NCBI GenBank assembly: GCA_016844515.1
Contig: JAERMP010000044.1
Coordinates: 1 to 11,643, forward strand
Source: Thermoleophilia bacterium
GTDB taxonomy: Bacteria > Actinomycetota > Thermoleophilia > Gaiellales > Gaiellaceae
DNA length: 11,643 bases
Reading direction: 5' to 3'
Shown here: piece after piece, positions 6,586 through 11,643 of the stretch
How the letters are laid out: each line of letters opens with the position of its first letter
Numbering within the stretch: position 1 is the first letter of the stretch
The notes under the pieces: model-generated
The model's input: the letters and a program-made list of their open reading frames with translations, nothing else
What the model was told of the DNA's origin: nothing
The model's database searches: none
Program-made: the position numbers and the translations under genes

Positions 6586-6625
6586 CCAGCATGTCCCAAT
6601 GCGCCATGTCTTGGGGTCTGACCCC
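6574..6625. terminator. Long imperfect hairpin at convergent junction (REP-like or bidirectional terminator)
   Basis: GGGGTCAGACCCC (6574-6586) is the exact reverse complement of GGGGTCTGACCCC (6613-6625), giving a 13-bp stem. After one mismatch and with one bulged base the stem continues as AG-CATG (6588-6593) against CATG-T-CT (6605-6611). An 11-nt loop TCCCAATGCGC (6594-6604) is left. The hairpin fills the space between the DUF2461 stop (6545) and the FAD oxidase stop (6643). No T-run follows, so it may be a factor-dependent or REP-type 3'-end stabilising structure rather than a classical intrinsic terminator. Confidence 0.6.
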
Positions 6626-6642
6626 GGCTTCTCGGTGCCGGG

Positions 6643-8016
6643 CTACGCAGGCTCGATGTTCTGGTTCAGGTGGAAAACGTTCTCCGGGTCGTACTCGCCC
6701 TTGATCCGGGCTAGGCGGTCGTAGTTGGGGCCGTACGCCGCCCGCACGGCATCGATCTGCTCGTCGTCGCCCAGGTAGTTCAGCCAGCGCCCCTCGGCGA
6801 ACGACGGGCGGAATGCGTCGTACGACTCACGCGTCCACGCGATGTTCGCCTCGGTGTCGGCCGGGTCGAGCCAGGTGCTCGGCATGATCAGGTTGTATCC
6901 GGTCGTGCGATGTGGCACCGCGGTGTCCGTGGGGCCGACCCGTGTGACCGCGCCGTGGTACTGCTCGATGAGGATGGCGTTCATCGGAGAGGGTGTGGTG
7001 GCGAAGCGCGTCACGGCCTCGTCGATGAGGAAGTCGCTCAACTCCGAGATGAAGCTGGACTTCCAGTAGCTGAGCGCGCCTCTCGGGTAGCCCGCGTCGA
7101 GCATGGCGCTGATCGCCGGAAACGGCATGGGCCCCAGCATCTCCATCACAGGAGAGCCGAAGGCGCGAATCGGCGCGATCTCCGCTTCTGCCTCCTCGGC
7201 CGTCCCTGCATGACAGAGTGCGATCGCGGCGATCTTCATGCCAGACCCGTCGGGTGCGTGCGCGAGTACGCAATGGACGGTGAGCTCGTCCGAGGTCGAG
7301 CGGGTGAAGTCTCGGTAGAAGCGCAGGACATCGGCGGCGGCGTCGATCGGATGCGCGATGAGTCCTCCGACGATCTGGGTCAGCGGGTGCAGTTGGAACA
7401 CGAACGACGTTGCGACACCGAAGTTGCCGCCGCCACCGCGTAGCGCCCAGAAGAGGTCCGGGTTCGAGTCGGCGGTGACGTTCAGGACGTCGCCGTTCGC
7501 CGTCACGAGCTCGACCGCGAGAAGGTTGTCCGCAGCGAGCCCGTAGACCCCCATGAGCCAGCCGAGGCCGCCGCCGAGCGTGAAGCCTGCGATACCCGTC
7601 GTCGAGACCTGACCACCGGTCACCGCGAGCCCGTGAAGAGCCGTTTCGCGATTGAACTCGGCCCACGTGACTCCGGCCTGCGCGCGAATCGTGCGAGCGC
7701 TCGGATCGACGTGCATCCCCTTCATCTCGGCGAGGTCGATCATCAGGCCACCGTCTGTAACCGCTCGCCCCGCTACGTTGTGACCTCCGCCGCGCACAGA
7801 GATCTCCAGGCCCGACTCGCGGGCGAGCGCGATCGCGTCGACGACGTCTGCGGTCCCGCGACAGCGTGCGATCAGCGTGGGACGCTTGTCGATCAGGCCG
7901 TTGTGGATCTGCCGCGCTTCGTCGTAGCCGTCGTCTTCGCCTCGGAGAAGTGTTCCGGAGAACGAGGCCGAGAGTGCTTCGACGCGCTCGGAGTCGAGCG
8001 CAGCCATGGTGGTCAT
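6643..8016 (-). CDS. BBE/PCMH-type FAD-linked oxidase with probable histidyl-FAD
   Basis: The 457-residue product belongs to the FAD-linked oxidase family of 6-hydroxy-D-nicotine oxidase and berberine-bridge-like enzymes. RGGGHNVAGRAV (75-86) carries His79, the position of covalent 8-alpha-histidyl FAD attachment. TGGQVSTTGIAGFTLGGGLG (133-152) is the flavin pyrophosphate loop and lacks the Cys that gives the bicovalent link, so attachment should be by His only. ALRGGGGNFGVAT (191-203) follows. The end (413-457, with DPENVFHLNQNI) is a BBE C-terminal domain. Such enzymes oxidise alcohols, amines or sugars and reduce O2 or another acceptor; the substrate here is unknown. ATG 8016 is chosen because GGAGG sits 5 nt upstream and the family N-terminus begins there. 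It lies 49 bp downstream of the TorD-type gene, so it may be the last operon member. Confidence 0.9.
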   Translation of the reverse strand: MTTMAALDSERVEALSASFSGTLLRGEDDGYDEARQIHNGLIDKRPTLIARCRGTADVVDAIALARESGLEISVRGGGHNVAGRAVTDGGLMIDLAEMKGMHVDPSARTIRAQAGVTWAEFNRETALHGLAVTGGQVSTTGIAGFTLGGGLGWLMGVYGLAADNLLAVELVTANGDVLNVTADSNPDLFWALRGGGGNFGVATSFVFQLHPLTQIVGGLIAHPIDAAADVLRFYRDFTRSTSDELTVHCVLAHAPDGSGMKIAAIALCHAGTAEEAEAEIAPIRAFGSPVMEMLGPMPFPAISAMLDAGYPRGALSYWKSSFISELSDFLIDEAVTRFATTPSPMNAILIEQYHGAVTRVGPTDTAVPHRTTGYNLIMPSTWLDPADTEANIAWTRESYDAFRPSFAEGRWLNYLGDDEQIDAVRAAYGPNYDRLARIKGEYDPENVFHLNQNIEPA

Positions 8017-8065
8017 TCCTGCCTCCCGTCGTAGCGGACGGGCGGAGTCTAGAACCGTTTCGCCG
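8017..8065 (-). promoter_or_regulatory. Intergenic leader of the FAD oxidase: Shine-Dalgarno with overlapping hairpin and possible -10
   Basis: On the minus strand GGGAGG (8027-8022) is a strong ribosome binding site 5 nt before ATG 8016. A perfect 6-bp inverted repeat, CCCGTC (8042-8037) and GACGGG (8030-8025) with a 6-nt loop, would bury the first bases of that site. TAGACT (8051-8046) fits a TAnnnT -10 box, but no well-spaced -35 is seen. The gene may therefore have its own start signal or be read from the operon with modulated translation. Confidence 0.35.
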
Positions 8066-8770
8066 TCAGCGCCGGAATGGGCGTGGGGCGGCATCCGGCG
8101 CGCCGCACTCGAAGGAGTCGGCCTCGACCGAGAGTCGCGAGTGCCGCCTCGGAAGAGTTGCCGGCTCGAGCGATCGGCGCGCGAGTTCGTCACCGAGTGT
8201 GCGCTCACCGAGCGACCCAAGCGCGCGATACAGAGGAGCCCGTGACGCTGCCTCGCGCAAGGCGGCGAAGAAGGTGGGGAGCCAGCGGCCGGCGTGATCG
8301 GTCAGAAACGACACGGCGATCTCGTCCATGAGCTCAGCGTCCTCGTCTGTATCGGCGGCCGTGAGTCGCCGCAGCTCGAGGAACGAGAGGAACTCGAGCT
8401 CGCACCCCACGTGGTCGGGACGCTCGGCTGCGGGACCGCTCGGCTCGGCGCCGAATGCGCGGTAAAAAGCGGCGACATCGGCCATCTGTCGGCCCTGGCG
8501 GATCGGGTCGAGCTCGTAGCTGCCCTCGTACGGCGACACCTGTACGGTGCCTCCGAACAGCTCGTTGTACTGGGCGGCGAGCTCCACGACCGTGCAGCTG
8601 CGCGAAGCGGTCAGAACGCCTTCGAGCTCGGGCGAGCTCTCGGTGTCGAGCAGTCCTTCCGCGAGAGCTTCGACCTCGGCCACGGTTTCGGTCGTGGGTG
8701 GAATGAACCCGAGGGAGAGGAGACGCCAGAGGGCGGCGAGCCGCACCTCGGGGGAGGCGACGACCGTCAC
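8066..8770 (-). CDS. TorD/DmsD/NarJ-type molybdoenzyme assembly chaperone (delta subunit)
   Basis: The 234-residue protein has the hallmarks of TorD-family redox enzyme maturation proteins. These are YNELFGG (68-74), SPYEGSY (79-85), the signature ERPDHVGCELEFLSFL (116-131) and DHAGRWLPTFFAAL (158-171), in an all-helical, cytoplasmic protein. Such chaperones bind the apo-catalytic subunit, often through its Tat leader, and help insert the molybdenum cofactor before export; they are not part of the final enzyme. The GTG start at 8770 is set by GGAGG 4 nt upstream and by the GTGA overlap with the gamma-subunit stop. The open frame continues upstream to 9343 only as a shadow across the gamma gene. 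The last 25 residues or so are a Pro/Ala/Arg-rich tail outside the family core. Its place after alpha-beta-gamma matches the chaperone position in ebdABCD-like operons. Confidence 0.9.
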   Translation of the reverse strand: MTVVASPEVRLAALWRLLSLGFIPPTTETVAEVEALAEGLLDTESSPELEGVLTASRSCTVVELAAQYNELFGGTVQVSPYEGSYELDPIRQGRQMADVAAFYRAFGAEPSGPAAERPDHVGCELEFLSFLELRRLTAADTDEDAELMDEIAVSFLTDHAGRWLPTFFAALREAASRAPLYRALGSLGERTLGDELARRSLEPATLPRRHSRLSVEADSFECGAPDAAPRPFRR

Positions 8771-9675
8771 TTGCCCTCCAGAACGAGCGTCTGCCAGTTC
8801 GCGATGTGCTTGCGACCGCCGCGGTTCTCCTCGGAGCCGAGCCAGACCGCGAATGCGATGGGCCAGGTCGTGCCTGGCGCGAGCGGTTCCCCTACACCCT
8901 TCCGTGCGGCGGGAACCGCGACGACGACCCGCCAGCGCCCGTCCTCGTTCAATCCGTGACCGACCGCCGTCTGACTCGGGAGATGCGTGACCGACCCAAA
9001 CCCCTCGGCGACTACTTCCTCGACCGGCGTCGAGCGCACGTTCTGCGACAGGGGATTGCCCGCCTCGCGCCCGACCCAGTAGAGCTGCGCTGTCTTCGGC
9101 GGGAGCACGTCGTCCGGCATCACGTCGTGGACGACTGCGGGATAGATCTGGTCGACGCCGGTGTTCCCTCCCGAGTCGATGTCCCGCTGCCACGTCGCGC
9201 GCCACTGGAGGATGTGAACGGGACTTCCCGGCGCGCCCATCGTGAGGGCGGGTGCTGCGCCTCCCTTGGTCGGAAGTTGAATTGCAACGGCGTCGTGGTA
9301 GCGGCGGATGCCGTCGAGGTCGTCGACCGAGTCGTCGTCCCACTCGAGAAGCACGGCGACCTCGGTTCCGTTGTGGAGGGCTCGCACGTCGAGGGAGGTG
9401 ATTCCTGCCTTGTCCAGGAAGGGCTGCGCGATCTGCTGCGGAGCCAATGCGACGTATGTCCGCTCGGCGCCTTTCCAGGCGTCGGCTGCCGGATCCGTGG
9501 TCGGAAGGTCGCCCTCGACGTATGGGGCGACGATGGGAGCGCCCTCGACGGGAGGCTTCTTGTTGTCGACCGCCACGGCGACCGCGACGACGGCTGCACC
9601 GCCCACGACCAGGCCACCTGCTGCTGCGCCGCCGTAGAGAAGTGCGTCCTTGCGGGTGATCTGCGTTTCGGCCAT
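8767..9675 (-). CDS. Heme b-binding gamma subunit of type II DMSO-reductase-family enzyme (ethylbenzene dehydrogenase gamma-like)
   Basis: The 302-residue product resembles the gamma subunits of ethylbenzene, dimethylsulfide, selenate and chlorate enzymes, which hold one heme b and pass electrons between the Fe-S subunit and a soluble or membrane carrier. The family segment around LTMGAPGSPVHILQW (144-158) contains Met146, aligned by motif with the Met heme ligand known in EbdC. The C-terminal part has VEEVVAEGFGS (218-228), AFAVWLGSEENRGGRKH (274-290) and IANWQTLVLE. The second (Lys) ligand cannot be assigned by eye. Residues 1-40 are ITRKDALLYGG followed by a long Ala/Val/Gly hydrophobic stretch to about residue 36. 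This is a signal peptide or uncleaved anchor whose RK pair resembles a weakened Tat motif. A GAGGG ribosome site 4 nt upstream overlaps the beta-subunit stop. Confidence 0.85.
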   Translation of the reverse strand: MAETQITRKDALLYGGAAAGGLVVGGAAVVAVAVAVDNKKPPVEGAPIVAPYVEGDLPTTDPAADAWKGAERTYVALAPQQIAQPFLDKAGITSLDVRALHNGTEVAVLLEWDDDSVDDLDGIRRYHDAVAIQLPTKGGAAPALTMGAPGSPVHILQWRATWQRDIDSGGNTGVDQIYPAVVHDVMPDDVLPPKTAQLYWVGREAGNPLSQNVRSTPVEEVVAEGFGSVTHLPSQTAVGHGLNEDGRWRVVVAVPAARKGVGEPLAPGTTWPIAFAVWLGSEENRGGRKHIANWQTLVLEGK

Positions 9676-9682
9676 CAGGCCC

Positions 9683-10831
9683 TCACGTGTTGTGCCGGTA
9701 TCCGGTCACGGGCTCGCCCGCGACCTCGGTTGCAAACTCGAACGGCCTGACGAAGGTGGGCTCGCGGAGAGGTACGGCGACGATCTCCTCGCCGTCCTCG
9801 TCGTACGCGCGCGCGACGCCGTCTCTCACATCCCAGGTGTGCATGATCCGCTCGGTCGCGCCGAAGAGCATGAGCAGGCCGAGAAGCTCCGGATCGTCCT
9901 TCGCGTTGCGGTACATCTCGACCGCCTTCTCGACGCCGGGGCCGAACATCTGCGTCAGGTACTTCGTCGGGACGTGCACCGGCGGGATGTAGTAGACGTT
10001 CGGCTCGAGCCCGAGCTGAGGGTAGAGCGGCAGCGCGATCTTGCGGATGTGAACGAGGAAGTCCGCGGGCTTGCGCGGGTCGATCTCGTCCGGCGCCGAC
10101 AGGTAGTTCGTCAGGCGCAGCCGGCCGATGCACGATGTCGTGCACTGGGTCTGGAGTCCCTGCTCGAGCTTCGGGTAGCAGCCGATGCACTTCTCGGAGA
10201 CACGCGTCTCGAGGTTGAACATCGTCTTCTTGTAGGGGCACGCGGTGAGGCACTCCTGGTACCCGCGGCAGCGGGTCTGGTCGACGAGGACGATCCCGTC
10301 CTCGGGCCGCTTGTAGATCGCCTCGCGTGGGCAGGCGGCGACGCAGGCGGGATACGTGCAGTGGTTGCAGATCCGCTGCAGGTAATACATCCACATCATC
10401 GAGTGCGGGTTGTCGGCGATGTACGTCGTGTCCGCGGCGTTCCCGGTCGGCTCGTCCTCGCCGATGTTCGGATGCGACCAGTCCTCCTCCGCGGGCGCCC
10501 AGCCGAGGACGCGCTCGCCCTCGGGGGCAGCCTCGAAGATCGTCTCACCCGAGTAGACGTCGCCGTTCCACTCCTGCTCGCCGAGGAGCTCGAGGATGTT
10601 GACGTCCCAACCCGTGGGGTAGAAGCCGTAGGGCTTCGTCTCGATGTTGTTCCAGAGCATGAACTCCTGACCCTTGCCCCAGGTCCACGTGCTCTTGCAG
10701 GCGATCGTGCAGCTCTGGCAGGCGATGCACTTGTTCGTGTCCATGATCATCGTGAACTGCTTCTTCGGGCGATCCGCCGCATACGGGTACTCCATGTCCC
10801 GCCCGAGCTGCCAGTTGGACACCTTGGCCAT
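9683..10831 (-). CDS. Four-cluster iron-sulfur beta subunit (NarH/NxrB/EbdB-like)
   Basis: The 382-residue protein carries electrons between the Mo subunit and the heme subunit. Its cysteines fall into four groups: C35/C38/C41/C45, C155/C158/C163/C167, C188/C194/C198 and C215/C218/C230/C234. The third group lacks one Cys: CRGYQEC has Tyr191 where NarH has Trp, which predicts three [4Fe-4S] clusters and one [3Fe-4S]. [19 protein letters not shown] (54-72), [14 protein letters not shown] and CPYKKTMFN are typical of the nitrite oxidoreductase, selenate, chlorate and ethylbenzene group rather than of DmsB. There is no signal peptide, so it would be exported as a complex with alpha. ATG 10831 follows GGAAAGG by 9 nt. 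The open frame upstream to 11239 is antisense-phase shadow over the alpha gene. Spacing is 2 bp from alpha and 7 bp to gamma. Confidence 0.93.
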   Translation of the reverse strand: MAKVSNWQLGRDMEYPYAADRPKKQFTMIMDTNKCIACQSCTIACKSTWTWGKGQEFMLWNNIETKPYGFYPTGWDVNILELLGEQEWNGDVYSGETIFEAAPEGERVLGWAPAEEDWSHPNIGEDEPTGNAADTTYIADNPHSMMWMYYLQRICNHCTYPACVAACPREAIYKRPEDGIVLVDQTRCRGYQECLTACPYKKTMFNLETRVSEKCIGCYPKLEQGLQTQCTTSCIGRLRLTNYLSAPDEIDPRKPADFLVHIRKIALPLYPQLGLEPNVYYIPPVHVPTKYLTQMFGPGVEKAVEMYRNAKDDPELLGLLMLFGATERIMHTWDVRDGVARAYDEDGEEIVAVPLREPTFVRPFEFATEVAGEPVTGYRHNT

Positions 10832-10833
10832 GA

Positions 10834-11643
10834 CTAGCTGCCTTTCCGCCTGCGCTTGACGAACTCGCCTGCGAGGTAGGCCTGCATCGCCTCGGAGGGA
10901 TCGTCGGGGCGCAGCCCGAGCGTCACGGGGCGCCACTCGCCGACGCCCTCGTCGCCACCGTCCTCGGCCTTCTCGACCTTGACGAAGCCCTCCTTGGGAG
11001 CCCCGGACGGGGAGTGGACGTCGGCCTCGAAGCCCTTGCCGATCGTCTGCCCGAAGTACGCCTTTCGGTTCATCGAGTCGGTCATCTGGGTCGGACGCAG
11101 GTAAGCGCGCGTGCCCGACTGGTGGCTGCCGTGCCGGAAGAGCGACACGTAGCCCGTGTCCTTGTTCTGGGCGGGCCCTCCGGGGACGTCCTTCTGTGCC
11201 TGCACGGTCCCGGGGGTCGCCGCGTACATGTTGAACCACGTTCGGATGACTCCCCGCGGCATCCCTGAGTAGATCCGCACGCGCATCATGGCGCGCGCGA
11301 CGTCGTAGTAGTCGTCGGAGCTCGAGGCGCCCCGGTACGGCCGGTCCTCCGGATCGGCGTCGAGCCAGATGTAGTCGCCGTCCTTGACGCCGAGCTCCTT
11401 CGCGTCGCGGGGGTTGATCTCTGCGTACGCCTCACCCGTCCAAGGGGTGCGCGAGTCTCGGCGGTACGGATCCCCGAAGGGGCCGAACAGCATCGCGATC
11501 CAGTCCGAGTCGACCGCTGTCGAGTGCGCCCCCCAGCGGTACTTGGGGGTCTGGAACACGAAGCGATAGGCGGGGTCTTTCTCGGTCAGCGGGTGCTTCG
11601 AGAGCTTGAGCTCCTGCCACGTCCGAACCACGTTGCGGTACTG
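10834..11643 (-). CDS. Molybdopterin oxidoreductase catalytic alpha subunit, C-terminal 269 residues (5' part outside window)
   Basis: The frame is open from the window edge to TAG 10834-10836, so only the C-terminal region is seen. [10 protein letters not shown] (31-40 of the fragment), [19 protein letters not shown] (67-85) and [12 protein letters not shown] (86-97) are the molybdopterin-dinucleotide-binding beta-barrel domain of the DMSO reductase superfamily. Later segments include [19 protein letters not shown] and a region rich in [17 protein letters not shown]. The N-terminal Fe-S cluster, the Mo ligand and any Tat leader are outside, so the substrate cannot be inferred from this subunit. 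The GTG at 11631 is not a start, because it lies inside the conserved region. The gene overlaps nothing and is followed after 2 bp by the Fe-S beta subunit. Placement in the type II (NarG/EbdA/SerA/ClrA/NxrA) clade rests mainly on the beta and gamma partners. Confidence 0.88.
   Translation of the reverse strand, partial: QYRNVVRTWQELKLSKHPLTEKDPAYRFVFQTPKYRWGAHSTAVDSDWIAMLFGPFGDPYRRDSRTPWTGEAYAEINPRDAKELGVKDGDYIWLDADPEDRPYRGASSSDDYYDVARAMMRVRIYSGMPRGVIRTWFNMYAATPGTVQAQKDVPGGPAQNKDTGYVSLFRHGSHQSGTRAYLRPTQMTDSMNRKAYFGQTIGKGFEADVHSPSGAPKEGFVKVEKAEDGGDEGVGEWRPVTLGLRPDDPSEAMQAYLAGEFVKRRRKGS

Noticed and set aside
6550..6625. CRISPR array
   Set aside because: The repeat units are only 12 bp, contiguous and without unique spacers, and no cas genes are present.
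8017..8220. Upstream start for the FAD oxidase at 8220
   Set aside because: The additional 68 residues are Arg/Ser-rich shadow over the TorD-type gene. The strong GGAGG before ATG 8016 decides the start.
8771..9343. N-terminal extension of the TorD-type reading frame by 191 codons
   Set aside because: The extension is Arg/Pro/Gly-rich shadow over the gamma-subunit gene. The GTG at 8770 has a GGAGG 4 nt upstream and starts at the family's normal N-terminus.
10832..11239. N-terminal extension of the Fe-S beta subunit
   Set aside because: The extra 136 codons overlap the alpha gene in another frame and are Arg-rich with no family similarity. ATG 10831 has a good ribosome site and begins the conserved region.
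1..11643. tRNA, rRNA, transposase, integrase or toxin-antitoxin genes
   Set aside because: None was recognised on either strand. All long intervals are explained by the listed protein genes, and the only intergenic spaces above 90 bp are the two convergent junctions.

Overview
The window is GC-rich, gene-dense bacterial DNA. By eye it is roughly two-thirds G+C, with strong third-position G/C bias, frequent GTG starts and repeated 4-bp GTGA stop/start overlaps. Together with the short monofunctional proline dehydrogenase and the possible leaderless TAnnnT promoter layout, this suggests a high-GC actinobacterial lineage, possibly Thermoleophilia-like. That placement is inference; no rRNA or other taxonomic marker is present.

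Layout. (1) 1-1811, plus strand: the last 55 codons of a class III nucleotide cyclase overlap by GTGA a three-module flavoprotein (pseudo-receiver, thioredoxin-like module, thioredoxin-reductase-like core). All the expected catalytic residues (receiver Asp and both CxxC motifs) are missing from the flavoprotein. (2) 1812-1951: a convergent junction holding a GGGGTCAGACCCC palindrome. (3) 5818-1952, minus strand, one tight five-gene run: proline dehydrogenase, a DAO-type FAD amine/amino-acid oxidoreductase (GTGA overlap), a family 2 glycosyltransferase, a DUF218/YdcF-like protein and a small lipoprotein. (4) 5819-5855: a 37-bp divergent spacer. (5) 5856-6545, plus strand: a DUF2461 protein. (6) 6546-6642: the second convergent junction, with three tandem 12-bp copies of the same palindromic unit plus an inverted copy that together can form a long hairpin. 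(7) 11643-6643, minus strand: a molybdenum-enzyme operon of the type II DMSO-reductase family in the order alpha (C-terminal part only), beta (four Fe-S clusters), gamma (ethylbenzene-dehydrogenase-like heme b subunit) and TorD-type chaperone. It is followed 49 bp later by a covalent-flavin (BBE-type) FAD oxidase.

How the genes fit together. In region 7, TorD would help insert the Mo cofactor into alpha. Electrons would then pass from the alpha active site through the Fe-S clusters of beta to the heme of gamma, or in reverse. The substrate cannot be read from this window because the alpha N-terminus and active site lie outside it. Relatives act on nitrite/nitrate, selenate, (per)chlorate, dimethyl sulfide or ethylbenzene. 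Region 3 begins as an amino-acid catabolic pair (proline dehydrogenase plus DAO-type oxidase) and ends in envelope-type functions. Region 1 looks like a cyclic-nucleotide/redox signalling pair.

The most noteworthy observations are the substrate-orphan Mo operon, the cysteine-depleted TrxR-like fusion with an in-frame 15-bp duplication, and the shared palindromic element at both, and only, the convergent gene junctions. No tRNA, rRNA, CRISPR array, transposase or integrase gene was recognised.
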